DNA of 64,000 nucleotides from Ectobius pallidus (Eukaryota > Arthropoda > Insecta > Blattodea > Ectobiidae), in NCBI GenBank assembly GCA_964059195.1, contig CAXKWD010000001.1, forward strand, positions 217,442,484 through 217,506,483, read 5' to 3'. Below, piece by piece: positions 43,860 through 54,933 of the stretch. The stretch's first letter is position 1. Each line of letters starts with the position of its first letter. The translations under genes and the position numbers were made by a program. The notes under the pieces are model-generated. The model had not been told where the DNA came from. It saw only the letters and a list, made by a program, of their open reading frames with translations, and searched no databases.

Positions 43860-44522
43860 TAGACCTGGGATTTTAAGGCAAATGCCTATTTTGTTCCTTA
43901 TGAAATAACACGAAAATTTGTAAATACGTTGACATTTCATGATAATCACTTATATTTATAGAGTTTTATAGTGCCCTTAAATGCCTATTTGGAGCATATT
44001 TTCACTATTTTAATGCCTAAAGTGCCTATTCTGTGCATTTAAAATAAAATTCAACTTCTGTAACTTTTACAATCGCTTAATGGAGATCCCTGAATGAAGA
44101 GCAGAACAGCAGAGGGTGGGTTTTTCACAGAAACTTGATTGTCCCAAACATATGTCGCCAAAGGAATCCTGACTGACGGGAAGGATTAGCTCAAAACAAC
44201 AAGTAGCAGGTATATAGTAAGAAGGGACATACTGTGTCAATTATCCAAAACTGTTTTTGATAAATGTATTTTTAATTCTGTCTTAATTTTGCAATTATTT
44301 CTGTTAAGAATGTACCACGTTTCTTACAGTAAAAAAAAAGATCACGTTACAGTTGAAGAGCATATTGTAGTATTTTAAAGTATTTTCTGTCTATTTAGGC
44401 CTACACATTTTTAAAGCATATTTTAAGCTCCTATTTTCTCTTTTAAAGACCTATTTACTTGTTTTAAACGCCTATTTTAGGTGCCTAAAACTAATTTTTT
44501 ACAGCCTAAAATCCCAGGTCTA
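43860..44522. mobile_element. hAT element with 8-bp TSD (hAT-N3 relative)
   Basis: TAGACCTGGGATTTTAAGGC and TAAAATCCCAGGTCTA ends, flanked by GTTATAGC at 43852-43859 and 44523-44530. Related to hAT-N3 by ends and by repeated CTATTTTAGG-type interior motifs. TAGGCCTA at 44396. Noncoding, 663 bp. Confidence 0.88.
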
Positions 44523-44530
44523 GTTATAGC

Positions 44531-45434
44531 CAGGGTTAGGATTTTTAGGCGCTAACCATTTTTTTTTTTTCCGTAGAGCAAATTAGATTCTCCTGTGAAA
44601 GAAACCACAGACTGAAACGTTGTCTCCAGTTAAGAATGGAGGAAACTTTTTCAGCACCTTTTCTTCTTTATGAAGCCTTTATCCCTTTCTTCTCCATAGT
44701 GTCCATATTCCCCCTTTTTTGTGTCTTACTTCAGCTTTCAAACGCATTTCATCGTTTATAGCCTATGACGTTTGAGTTTCATTGCCTTTTTATACTTCCT
44801 CTGCCCGTACTATAGGTAGAGGAAGTATTGTTTTCGACTTCCAAATTCGAATTTGAGTTTTTAACATAAATACAACCAAACCGTAGGCCTACTGGTTTTT
44901 GTTTACTTCAGGTTTCCTTCTAGAACGGTCCGACTTTAGGATTTATAACAGAAGGCTTTGTTTCACTTTCGCACTGCTGGCAGAGATGATCGGCTGGCGA
45001 AACTGAGTCCACACAAACAGTAGCAGCGACTGTGTCAATACGAAAACAAGAGAGAGCGGAATTAGGAAATATGAACACACCCATCCTCTCTTTGCTCTGC
45101 GTAACAATATCTGACAAAAGACAACTCAAACAAGATGAAGGAAAGACAGTTTAATATCAATGGATGAAGAAGAATTGGATTTTAGAAGATTAATGAATAA
45201 AGGAAACGAAAAGAAGAACAAATATGGTAGAGTAATTTAAAGTTGCTTATTGCATGTATGACGTTCGTATTTTCTATTCTCTCTACAGGACAAAAGAAGA
45301 TATTTTAATATTTGCCGTGTACACAGAACGACAAATTCAGTGTAGTTTCAAAGAGTATAATTCAGAACAGTTTTAAAACGCGTTTCTATAAACAAGCACA
45401 AGACAACTTTGTTAATTTCATTTTCTCTACGCGT
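44531..45434. other. Unassigned sequence, possible hAT end at start
   Basis: CAGGGTTAGGATTTTTAGGC at 44532 resembles a hAT end without partner. A palindromic ACTTCCTCTGCCCGTACTAT motif at 44805 also occurs at 10590-10612 (inverted). No coding motif. Confidence 0.35.
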
Positions 45435-45443
45435 ATTATAGGT

Positions 45444-45745
45444 ATTAAAGTGAAGTAAAGTGATCCCTCTAAAGGCCATGGAGGCCCAGAGAGTTCCAGG
45501 AGGTTGAGGCTCCATGATTTTGAACATTCAGAACGTGAAGGTGGTAAGGTTGTCAGCCTTACGCACCGGCCGCCTTTACCCCCAGGATTGCTCCTGGTAG
45601 GCCTACTCATTTCTGTTAGAGGCTGAGTCGACCCCAGGGCCATAGTGCCACCAGAATAATTAGGCCAACAACCTCATCGGGAATCGAACCCGCGACCTTC
45701 CGGTTTGTTGCGCAACGCCTCATCCACTACGCTACGGCGTACCCC
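45444..45745 (-). mobile_element. tRNA-derived SINE, family S1, copy 3
   Basis: Inverse of copies 1 and 2 with B-box complement GGAATCGAACCC at 45680. Perfect target duplications ATTATAGGT at 45435-45443 and 45746-45754. TAGGCCTA at 45598 where the other copies have TA. Confidence 0.9.
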
Positions 45746-45779
45746 ATTATAGGTGTTTTCATTCACTCATGGTACTTCT

Positions 45780-46135
45780 GCCTTACGGCAGGTCTACACT
45801 CCCATGTAAAATTCCATTTTCCAGCTCCTTCTATTTTCTGCTGCATCCTTTAACTCTCCATAATTTCTTTTCTTCTTGATGTCATCCAGTATCTCAATTC
45901 TTCTTCTTCCTAGTCTTCTCTTTCCTTCTATTTTTCCTTCTATGGCATCTAGCAAGAGTCCTCTTCTTCTCATAATGTGTCCCATCCACTCTCACATCTT
46001 GCAAGATGTGTCTCTTTTCTTCCACTCTTCTTAAAACTTCTTCATTTGTGATTCTATCCGTCCATCGAATCCTCTCCATCCTCCTCCAACACCACATCTC
46101 GAAGCTCTCCAGATATTTCTTTTCTCTTTTCCTGA
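45780..46135 (-). pseudogene. LINE-A reverse transcriptase C-terminus, 3' part
   Basis: The minus strand encodes LESFEMWCWRRMERIRWTD, NEEVLRRVEEKRHIL and, after frameshifts, WMGHIMRRRGLLLDAIEG and KIEGKRRLGRRRI: the basic C-terminal region of an RTE-like LINE. Its upstream part lies at 46666-46965, separated by LINE-B. Confidence 0.75.
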
Positions 46136-46665
46136 GTGTCCATGTTTTATTTGTTTTATTTTTATTTATTTATTTAACCTGGCGGAGTTAAGGCCATAAG
46201 GCCTTCTCTACCACTCAGCCAGGGCAAAAACATGAAATACATAATGTTAACAATAATAATGATTAAAAATAAATTAAAAAAGAACTGATATACATGAATC
46301 CAAGAAACGAACATTAAATACAAAGAAAAAATTAGAACATATATACTTGAATAATTAAGATACATTAAGATACATTAAATGATAAAAAGAAATTAATTGT
46401 TACAAATATGATTGAGTTATATAAAAGCATTAAGTGATAGAAACTGAAATTAACATAGGACATGAAAAAGATTATTAAGTACTACGTATATGTGCTGTTA
46501 AATGCGATCTGAAGGTTGACAGTGACCGGCAGTCCTTGATGTGAGATGGTAAAGAATTCCACATTCGGATGACTGAAGTAGTAAACGATGATGAGTAAAG
46601 AGATGTATGATGTTTAGGTATTGCGAGAATATGATATTGCCTGGACCGAGTGTTGCATCTCAACA
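46136..46665 (-). pseudogene. LINE-B 3' fragment inserted in LINE-A
   Basis: The minus strand reads HHTSLYSSSFTTSVIRMWNS then LPSHIKDCRSLSTF, the common C-terminus of jockey/CR1-like reverse transcriptases, stop at ~46475. The 3' UTR contains AGGCCTTATGGCCTTAACTC and ends in a (TAAA)n tail (~46155-46180). 5'-truncated. Confidence 0.75.
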
Positions 46666-46965
46666 GTTTTTTTCTTAGCTGCAAATTTAGTTTTCCTGTG
46701 AGTAAATTTCTATTTTTGTTGAAGGCTATTTTAGCCATAGCAATCCTTTCTCTGATTTCTTTGGTGCATTGGGCATCTCTGGTGATCATGCTTCCTAAAT
46801 AACGGAATTGGGACACATTATCTAGCACTCTGTTCTCTATCAAACACCTAAGTGGTTCTTCTGTCATTGAAATCATCATGACTTTTGATTTGTCTATAGG
46901 TGTTAAAGGTACTAAAATATTACGTTCGATCTCCGAAATTCGTTGCCGAGTTTTCATCATAAATA
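46666..46965 (-). pseudogene. LINE-A reverse transcriptase, upstream part
   Basis: Minus strand: KSKVMMISMTEEPLRCLIEN, NVSQFRYLGSMITRDAQC and KIAFNKNRNLLTGKLNLQLR then KKLLRC. This continues in LINE-A at 46135 after loss of about a dozen residues. Fusion with LINE-B yields a misleading 161-codon chimeric frame (46475-46960). Confidence 0.75.
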
Positions 46966-47398
46966 CACGTTTTGGGGTCCCCTGGATCCAAAAATGCTAT
47001 TTTCAGAAACATGTCCGGATTTTAGGTAACCTATTTTAATCCTTAAGTGATATGTGGACGAAAACTTGTAACTTATATGCATGTTTCATAAGTGACTATG
47101 CCTAAAACTGATACTTTTATAGGACCTAAAACAGCCTATTTTTACATTAGAGCCTAAAGGCTAGTTTACACGACGAAATTAGGTTTCGTAAATGAGTTTC
47201 GCAACTGTTTTTTACTTGAATGCGCAAGCGCTAGATGTACTGGCGACAATGAGTTACGACACTACGCAGTTTCGGCTGATTCCAACTTTTCACGAAACTA
47301 TAATAGTAATTTTGAGATTATACGCTTATTTAGCTTGTTCGCATTTCGTAAAATGAAATGGGGAAGTGAGGAAATTGTGAAGTTTCTGTATTCATACG

Positions 47399-48274
47399 TG
47401 TTCGCGCAAGCAACATGTTTCTACTTTAGAATGTTTCAAATTATCCGCTTGCAATGTCCCGCTTTGATTGTCCTTTTATTCCCGCCTCAAGGCATTGTGG
47501 GATCATGCATGACTTGCTAATTTCTTTTGTTATATGTGGTGGTTTAGCGTCACGCCAGTTAGTATTGCGCGAGACCTCACTCAGATAACAGTGTATCTAG
47601 TAGGCTCGAATCATTCCCGCTTTTTCTACCAAGTTCCAATAAACTTGCTCTAGAAAGCGGCGAATAGTCACAATTGTGCGCAATTGTGGCTCTCAGTAAT
47701 TATTCATACATAATTACATATAATTCATAAAGTTCGCGAGTGAATTCTCCGAATTACAGAAGTTTGATATTTCGCAACATTGATGCAACCCACGCTATAT
47801 GTTTCAGTGCTTATATCAGCTTTTACGACTAAACTACATACAAAAGTTTAGTGTCAACTTCAAGAGCAATTTAATCTACGCATTTTAAGCTATTATTTAT
47901 CGAGGTTTTCAAGAAATTAATATTTACAGACACGTGGTGTATACGTACTCTTGCATCTTATGTATCAGTGTTTCTTTTCAATTAGTTTCAATAATTATTG
48001 TGTGTGAATCTAGTAAGTTGTGATTATTTCATATTTCAATTGTTTTCCTTAAGTAGTCCGTGGATTCCTGATACCAGAGTCCTGAGGTTACAGTCTATTT
48101 GCTCTCATTTTGATTCGTTCGAATCTGGTCCTCACTAGCTATTCAGAGGTGGCTAATCTTTCCTATCTTATGTTATTCCTATTTGAGAAGTACCTTAACC
48201 TAACATTTGTCCTCACGGTCCTGATACCGTACATTTGCCCTCGGACCGGATATATTTTCCGGCCGACCCCAACA
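47399..48274 (+). repeat. BEL 5' LTR
   Basis: TG...CA ends. Polyadenylation-type AATAAA at 47638. Identical to the 3' LTR by eye except for four differences, all in the last ~20 bp. It would supply the promoter; I cannot place a TATA box with confidence. Confidence 0.95.
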
Positions 48275-48276
48275 TT

Positions 48277-48294
48277 TGGTTCCTCAACGGACCG
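48277..48294 (+). promoter_or_regulatory. tRNA primer-binding site
   Basis: TGGTTCCTCAACGGACC begins two bases after the 5' LTR, where BEL elements pair with the 3' end of a host tRNA (…GAGGAACCA). Which tRNA is not determined. Confidence 0.75.
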
Positions 48295-48585
48295 GACTAC
48301 TAAAGAAACAATTTCATTATTCACACACATATTTATGGTTTGTCTCGTCTTATCGATCTCGTTCATTGTATGCAGACTCAACCGCGACGGCATCCGCGTA
48401 TTCAAGAGCTACGATTTCTAGTACATAAACTCTGTATCATCTATTCGGCAGTGCTTCAGTACTACAGAAAACACAACAGCTCAAAAGACTTCAAGAAGGC
48501 AGTGATCATCACACCAGAACATCACATGTGCAGTGACAACTCTACAAAGTTCTCAAAGTGTTACAAATAATATCATTATATTATC
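48295..48585 (+). other. BEL untranslated leader
   Basis: ~290 nt between the primer site and the first ATG of the long frame. Contains short open stretches but no long frame of its own. Confidence 0.7.
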
Positions 48586-51500
48586 ATGGAGAGTCAAATC
48601 AAGGATCTGATCAAGAAAAGGGGTTTCATCAAGAGAAAAATCACCTTTATTCAGAAATTCTACGATAGCATCCAGGAAGAAATTGATGTGTTTCATCTTA
48701 AAGTTAAATATGACAGCCTCAATAATCTTTTTGATAAATATGAATCTGTACAAGCTGAAATTGAATCGCTAATAGTAGAAGAAGAAGACATCGAAGTTCA
48801 CATGCAGTATGACGAAGAGATAAGAAGTAGTTATGATCTGTTGAAATCTAAACTTAGTGCGCTCATTGTTCAGCATGAACAGCCACTTCGTAGCATAAGT
48901 CCAATAGGCAGTGAGCGATCTCATAACAGTGCCAATTCACATCATACTTGTCAGTCAGCTGTTTCTCAGTGCAACAATAGGCCAATACAACTTCCTGCTA
49001 TACAGCTTCCAACCTTCTCTGGGGACATCACAACGTTCAAACATTTCCAAGACACGTTCGGCAGTCTTGTAGCCAATAATGCAGCCTTAGAACCGATACA
49101 GAAATTGCATTACCTTCTGTCATCATTAAAGGGCCAGGCACACGCACTGATAAAAAATCTACCAGTGACTAGTGAAAATTTCAGTGTAGCATGGAATCTA
49201 ATATGTTCCAGGTACGATAATACAAGAATTATTGCCACAGCTCACGTACGTAATCTACTCTCTTTACCAACGATGAAGAGTGAAAATGTGAATGATCTTC
49301 GTAGTATTCTTAACAAATTCCAAAGCAACATAAATGCTATGGAAGCTTTACATGTAGGGATACCACTACACGATATTATGCTCATGCAGTTAATCTTGGA
49401 CAGCCTTTGTGAGAGCGTACGAAAAGAATGGGAAGGAAGAATTGATTCTCAGAACTTCACACCACTTCAAGACCTCATCAAGTTTTTAGAAGCTAAGGCA
49501 AATTCCCTTGAAGTATTGGCAGATGTAAACAACACGTCCAACCCACCTAAGCACAAAGGTGAGCAAAGTACGAAGAAGAAGTCAGAGAAACACACTCGTC
49601 ATTCTTATGTTGCGACAAAAGAAGACACGTGCCCATGCTGCGATGATAATCATAATTTATTAAATTGCAAGAACTTCCAAGAACTAAGTGTATCACAACG
49701 ATGGAATGTCATTAAATCTAAACGCTTGTGTTTTAACTGCTTCTCTCCTAACCACAGAAGAGATCAGTGCAAGCTAAAATCGTTTTGCAAATGTGGAAAA
49801 GGCTTTCATAGTAAATGGTTACACAATGACACACATTCAAGTGAAAAGGTTTCTCGTCAGAGTCCTTCTTCAGAAAGTTCTACAGCCAGCACGGCAACAA
49901 ACATTCCAGCTAGTTACTGTTCTATAAAAGAAAAGGCTAGCCAATGTGAAATTCTTCTTGCAACTGCAGTGGTCGAAATAGAAGACAAAAATGGAAAACT
50001 GGTAAAATGCAGAGCTTTACTTGATTCTGGTAGTCAGATTAATTTCATCACGGAAGATTTGGCAAGGAAATTACAATTACCAACTAGCGCAGTGGAGACT
50101 CACATAAGAGGTATCAATGGCACCTCAGCTTGTGGTCATAGCATCACTATTAATATGAGATCCAGGATCCACGCTTTCCAAGCTAACCTAAACTGCCTAG
50201 TTCTACCTCACATTGTAAATAAGCTTCCTGCTGTCCAAATTGACCCATACAAATTCAATATTCCCAGTGAACTTCCATTAGCTGACCCTAAATTCCATGT
50301 ACCTGGTGATGTACAATTGCTAATTGGTGCCAACTTATTCTTCCAATTAATCACAAACGAAAGAATAGTTAAACCAAATCAGCCTGTTCTGACCAACACC
50401 GAACTTGGTTGGATAATCAGTGGTACAGTTCCTAAGTCTGCCATTAAAAACAAGAAGGTGACGTTCTCACAGCATAACTTGTTTGTAACTGTCGACAACG
50501 TGGACAGGCAACTAAGGCAATTTTGGGAGCTGGAAGACTTCCCCAGCGCAGTACACACCAAAGAGGAACGTGAATGTGAAGAACACTACGTAGAAAACAC
50601 TACTCGTGCAACTGATGGTGCATTCGTAGTGCAACTCCCCAAGAATCAACCTGTAGATTCTCTGGGCGAATCTAGGCAACAAGCTATAAAACGCTTAGGA
50701 CACCTGGAACGCAAACTTGAAGCTAACCCTAGCTTAAAAGAAGACTATTCCAAATTTCTGGAAGAGTATGAAAATCTAGGCCACATGAAGAAGGTTTCAC
50801 TTCCTCAGCCTGGAGAAAAATGTTACTACTTGCCGCATCATGCTGTTATAAAGCCTAGTTCAACTAGCACGAAAACCCGAGTTGTATTCGATGCCTCAGC
50901 AAAGTCGTCTTCAGGCAAGTCATTGAACGACATCTTGAAACTAGGACCAACTATACAAGACGATCTTTCATCTATTGTACTTCGGTTCCGCACCTACAAG
51001 TATGCATTTTCAGCAGACATTTCTAAAATGTACAGACAAGTAAGAATGCATATAGATGATCAGAATCTTCAAAGAATTGTGTGGCGTTCAAGTCCTAATG
51101 AACCCATACAAGACTACGCTCTAACTACTGTCACTTATGGTACCAAATCTGCATCATTTTTGGCCATAAGATCTTTACATCAGCTTGCGCTAGAAGAAGA
51201 AGAGAAGTATCCGCTTGCTGCTCAGGCAGTACGGGAATCATTTTATGTTGATGACTGTTTAGCAGGCCACAATGACATCCAAGAAGCCCTGAAACTGCAA
51301 AGGGAGCTTACAGATATGCTCAATTGTGGTGGATTTCCTCTGCGAAAATGGTGTTCCAACCATGAAGCTTTATTGGAATCAGTACCTCCTTCACATCGAG
51401 AAACTCAATTGCCCCTGGCACTTGATAACAATGAAAACATACATGCCCTAGGATTACTTTGGCATCCAGTTAATGATAAATTCCAGATCCAATCACATCC

Positions 51501-53805
51501 TTCACTCCAAACCCATGTGCAAGGTAAACTAACCAAACGAAATATCCTTTCACTTATTTCATCTATCTTTGATCCGCTAGGATTGGCTAGTCCTATTGTT
51601 ATAAATGCTAAAATCTTTATGCAATCTCTCTGGATTGAGAAATTAGACTGGGATGAAACCGTACCTGTGCATCTGGTGGAGAAATGGCTGGAAATCTGTG
51701 AAACATTAGCTACTATTCACACCTTGCGTATTCCCAGATATGTGCTTACATCTGGTACAGTGCAGGACATTCAATTACATGGTTTCTGTGACGCCTCCGA
51801 GAAGGCGTATGGAGCTTGTATATATATTCGTTCTGTAAATAGTGAAGGTCAAACCACTGTTCAATTATTATGTTCAAAATCTAAGGTTTCTCCTCTAAAG
51901 AAGCAAACCATTCCACGCCTTGAACTCTGTGGTGCACTTCTGCTAGCTAAATTATACAACAAAGTGCTAAGTGACCTCAAGGTACAACCTTCACAAAATT
52001 GTTTGTGGTCAGATTCTACTGTGGTACTTTCTTGGCTCAAAACTGATGCGCGAAAGTGGAAAACCTTTGTTTCAAATCGTGTGTCACAGATACAAGAACT
52101 TTCGGAGACTGCTACATGGCGACACATTGCCACACATGAAAATCCAGCAGATCTTGTCTCAAGGGGAATTTCTTGTGAGCAGTTATCTGAAATCAATTTA
52201 TGGTGGCACGGTCCTAACTGGTTATCTTCACCAGAGACAGCCTGGCCAAAACAACCACAACAACTAAGTGTTCCTGATTCATCAGAACAACTTGCAAATG
52301 TCTGTCTGGTGTCAACAAAGGAGAGAGAACATTTTCTTACAACATTCTCAGATCTCAGACGCCTGCAAAGAGTAACATGTTACATGAATAGATTTATTGC
52401 TGCATGTCGCCATGAAACAAAATTTCATGGACCTATTACAGCTGAAGAGCTTCAACAAGCTTTACAAACTTGTGTTAAAAGTGCTCAGCATTTATCTTTT
52501 AAGAGTGAAATTGCAGATCTTAAAAATATGAAAGAAACTTCTGCTAAAAGTTCTATTCATACATTAACACCATTTCTGGACGAAAATGGTCTTCTACGAG
52601 TTGGTGGTCGCATAGATAAATCTCATCTTGCATATGATGCTAAACATCAGATCATATTGCCAAGCAAGCACCATCTAACTGCTCTAATTGTAAAGCATGA
52701 ACATTTTAAGCTTTTACATGCGTCACATCAGCTTATGATAGCTTCTTTAAGACAAGCATATTGGATCCCTTGCGTGCGCAGACTAGTGAAATCTGTTCTA
52801 CACAAGTGTCTGACTTGCTATAAACTAAAGGCACAATCTGCTCAACAACTGATGGGCAATCTTCCTAACTACAGAGTAACTCCTGTTAGGCCCTTTCTAC
52901 GCACAGCAGTAGATTATGCTGGTCCCTTCAGCATAAGATACGGATCGCCTAGAAGTAAAATCATTGCCAAGGCATACGCTGCAATCTTTGTATGTCTTGT
53001 AACTAAAGCCATTCATATTGAATTGGTATCAGACCTCACATCAGAAGCTTTCTTAGCCGCGCTAAGAAGATTTACTTCCCGTCGTGGCCTATGCAAGGAT
53101 ATCTTCAGCGATAACGGCACTAATTTCATAGGCGCGAATCACAAATTGAAAGATCTTCGTATTCTACTACAATCAGAAGAATTTCAGAAGTCAGTTAAAG
53201 ATTTTGCTGCAACCAATGATTATAACTGGCATTTTCTTCCCCCGTCATCTCCTCATTTCGGTGGGTTACATGAAGCCGCTGTGAAATCTATGAAGTTTCA
53301 CCTAAGGAGAACGATGGGTGCACAAATCCTCACATTTGAACAGCTTTGCACTCTGCTCACTCAGATCGAGGCTTGTTTGAATTCCAGACCACTCGTTCGT
53401 CTTAGTGACGACCCAAATGACTGTTCATATCTTTCACCTGGGCATTTCCTCATCGGTGAGCCTCTCACCTCCCTGCCATCTCATCCTCCCACAGATGATA
53501 TGAAATGTCTTGAAAAATGGCAAATTCTACAAAATCATCTGCATCATATATGGAAAAGATGGTCTTCCGAGTATTTGCATACACTTCAGCAGCGACAAAA
53601 AAGGTCATCTTCCAGTGAGAATCTGCGAGAAGGTATCTTAGTCATTCTGAAGGAAGACAACTTAGCCCCACTTCAATGGAAGATAGGCGTCATCACCAAG
53701 GTGCATCCGGGAGAAGACGGTCTAATTCGTGTGGCGACAGTTCGCACTCCTAGTGGCGAATATAAGCGCCCGGTAGTGAAATTATGTCCATTGCCAGATC
53801 AATAA
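48586..53805 (+). CDS. BEL/Pao gag-pol polyprotein, 1739 aa, intact
   Basis: Encodes the capsid and enzymes for retrotransposition. Visible in order: coiled N-terminus; gag-like domain starting LPTFSGDITTFKHF (~141-280); a CX2CX4HX4C zinc knuckle CFNCFSPNHRRDQC at 382-395; aspartic protease with LLDSGSQINF (Asp480); reverse transcriptase with FSADISKMYRQV (Asp811) and FYVDDCLAG (YVDD, 887-890); RNase H with GFCDASEKAYGACIY (Asp1069); integrase with an HHCC zinc region (His1373/His1378 to Cys1408/Cys1411) and catalytic DYAGPF (Asp1443), FSDNGTNF (Asp1509), GGLHEA (Glu1563), spacing D-65-D-53-E; and a C-terminal domain ending VVKLCPLPDQ. All key residues are present and the frame has no interruption. 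One fused frame is normal for BEL/Pao. The start is the first ATG in frame after the leader. Confidence 0.97.
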   Translation: MESQIKDLIKKRGFIKRKITFIQKFYDSIQEEIDVFHLKVKYDSLNNLFDKYESVQAEIESLIVEEEDIEVHMQYDEEIRSSYDLLKSKLSALIVQHEQPLRSISPIGSERSHNSANSHHTCQSAVSQCNNRPIQLPAIQLPTFSGDITTFKHFQDTFGSLVANNAALEPIQKLHYLLSSLKGQAHALIKNLPVTSENFSVAWNLICSRYDNTRIIATAHVRNLLSLPTMKSENVNDLRSILNKFQSNINAMEALHVGIPLHDIMLMQLILDSLCESVRKEWEGRIDSQNFTPLQDLIKFLEAKANSLEVLADVNNTSNPPKHKGEQSTKKKSEKHTRHSYVATKEDTCPCCDDNHNLLNCKNFQELSVSQRWNVIKSKRLCFNCFSPNHRRDQCKLKSFCKCGKGFHSKWLHNDTHSSEKVSRQSPSSESSTASTATNIPASYCSIKEKASQCEILLATAVVEIEDKNGKLVKCRALLDSGSQINFITEDLARKLQLPTSAVETHIRGINGTSACGHSITINMRSRIHAFQANLNCLVLPHIVNKLPAVQIDPYKFNIPSELPLADPKFHVPGDVQLLIGANLFFQLITNERIVKPNQPVLTNTELGWIISGTVPKSAIKNKKVTFSQHNLFVTVDNVDRQLRQFWELEDFPSAVHTKEERECEEHYVENTTRATDGAFVVQLPKNQPVDSLGESRQQAIKRLGHLERKLEANPSLKEDYSKFLEEYENLGHMKKVSLPQPGEKCYYLPHHAVIKPSSTSTKTRVVFDASAKSSSGKSLNDILKLGPTIQDDLSSIVLRFRTYKYAFSADISKMYRQVRMHIDDQNLQRIVWRSSPNEPIQDYALTTVTYGTKSASFLAIRSLHQLALEEEEKYPLAAQAVRESFYVDDCLAGHNDIQEALKLQRELTDMLNCGGFPLRKWCSNHEALLESVPPSHRETQLPLALDNNENIHALGLLWHPVNDKFQIQSHPSLQTHVQGKLTKRNILSLISSIFDPLGLASPIVINAKIFMQSLWIEKLDWDETVPVHLVEKWLEICETLATIHTLRIPRYVLTSGTVQDIQLHGFCDASEKAYGACIYIRSVNSEGQTTVQLLCSKSKVSPLKKQTIPRLELCGALLLAKLYNKVLSDLKVQPSQNCLWSDSTVVLSWLKTDARKWKTFVSNRVSQIQELSETATWRHIATHENPADLVSRGISCEQLSEINLWWHGPNWLSSPETAWPKQPQQLSVPDSSEQLANVCLVSTKEREHFLTTFSDLRRLQRVTCYMNRFIAACRHETKFHGPITAEELQQALQTCVKSAQHLSFKSEIADLKNMKETSAKSSIHTLTPFLDENGLLRVGGRIDKSHLAYDAKHQIILPSKHHLTALIVKHEHFKLLHASHQLMIASLRQAYWIPCVRRLVKSVLHKCLTCYKLKAQSAQQLMGNLPNYRVTPVRPFLRTAVDYAGPFSIRYGSPRSKIIAKAYAAIFVCLVTKAIHIELVSDLTSEAFLAALRRFTSRRGLCKDIFSDNGTNFIGANHKLKDLRILLQSEEFQKSVKDFAATNDYNWHFLPPSSPHFGGLHEAAVKSMKFHLRRTMGAQILTFEQLCTLLTQIEACLNSRPLVRLSDDPNDCSYLSPGHFLIGEPLTSLPSHPPTDDMKCLEKWQILQNHLHHIWKRWSSEYLHTLQQRQKRSSSSENLREGILVILKEDNLAPLQWKIGVITKVHPGEDGLIRVATVRTPSGEYKRPVVKLCPLPDQ

Positions 53806-54040
53806 TAAGTGTAATACAGTGCAATTAATATTTCATATCTATTTATCGTTTTACAAGCAGACAAACCGTTACATTGTAATAAGTGTTTTTTGGTTTTTCT
53901 CCTTACACAATAAGGTTTTACTTTTCGGAGATAAACTGTGTTATTGTGATGTATATAATAAGTGTTTTCCTTTATGTTATTTTTCCATTTGAATGTATTT
54001 TTCATAGCTTGCTCTTTATCTATTTTGTTGAACTAAATAG
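53806..54040 (+). other. BEL 3' untranslated region
   Basis: AT-rich, with no reading frame related to env. Confidence 0.7.
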
Positions 54041-54056
54041 TTCAAAGGGGTCGGTA
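54041..54056 (+). promoter_or_regulatory. Polypurine tract of BEL
   Basis: AAAGGGG followed by TCGGTA immediately before the 3' LTR, the expected site for plus-strand priming. The tract is short and contains pyrimidines near the LTR. Confidence 0.6.
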
Positions 54057-54933
54057 TGTTCGCGCAAGCAACATGTTTCTACTTTAGAATGTTTCAAATT
54101 ATCCGCTTGCAATGTCCCGCTTTGATTGTCCTTTTATTCCCGCCTCAAGGCATTGTGGGATCATGCATGACTTGCTAATTTCTTTTGTTATATGTGGTGG
54201 TTTAGCGTCACGCCAGTTAGTATTGCGCGAGACCTCACTCAGATAACAGTGTATCTAGTAGGCTCGAATCATTCCCGCTTTTTCTACCAAGTTCCAATAA
54301 ACTTGCTCTAGAAAGCGGCGAATAGTCACAATTGTGCGCAATTGTGGCTCTCAGTAATTATTCATACATAATTACATATAATTCATAAAGTTCGCGAGTG
54401 AATTCTCCGAATTACAGAAGTTTGATATTTCGCAACATTGATGCAACCCACGCTATATGTTTCAGTGCTTATATCAGCTTTTACGACTAAACTACATACA
54501 AAAGTTTAGTGTCAACTTCAAGAGCAATTTAATCTACGCATTTTAAGCTATTATTTATCGAGGTTTTCAAGAAATTAATATTTACAGACACGTGGTGTAT
54601 ACGTACTCTTGCATCTTATGTATCAGTGTTTCTTTTCAATTAGTTTCAATAATTATTGTGTGTGAATCTAGTAAGTTGTGATTATTTCATATTTCAATTG
54701 TTTTCCTTAAGTAGTCCGTGGATTCCTGATACCAGAGTCCTGAGGTTACAGTCTATTTGCTCTCATTTTGATTCGTTCGAATCTGGTCCTCACTAGCTAT
54801 TCAGAGGTGGCTAATCTTTCCTATCTTATGTTATTCCTATTTGAGAAGTACCTTAACCTAACATTTGTCCTCACGGTCCTGATACCGTACATTTGCCCTC
54901 GGACCGGATATATGTTCCGTCCGATCCCTAACA
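54057..54933 (+). repeat. BEL 3' LTR
   Basis: 877 bp, 1 bp longer than the 5' LTR. AATAAA at 54296. Ends TCCGATCCCTAACA where the 5' LTR ends GCCGACCCCAACA. Confidence 0.95.

Larger units (their letters stand above)
47399..54933 (+). mobile_element. Complete BEL/Pao LTR retrotransposon
   Basis: 7535 bp: LTR (876), leader with primer-binding site, a single 1739-codon gag-pol frame, a purine-rich tract, and LTR (877). Target duplications ATACG lie at 47394-47398 and 54934-54938. LTRs start TGTTCGCGCAAG and end CAACA/TAACA. LTR identity is near total and the ORF is unbroken, so insertion is recent and the copy may be competent. No envelope gene. Confidence 0.97.

Noticed and set aside
47335..47520. 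61-codon frame across the BEL left junction
   Set aside because: Chimera of the Harbinger MADF-like frame and LTR sequence; an insertion by-product.
48110..48421. 103-codon frame across the 5' LTR and leader
   Set aside because: Overlaps the LTR end and primer site; mostly repeated in the 3' LTR, with no known domain. Not an extra gag or env.
51861..52196. 111-codon minus-strand frame inside the BEL polyprotein
   Set aside because: Antisense shadow of the pol coding sequence.
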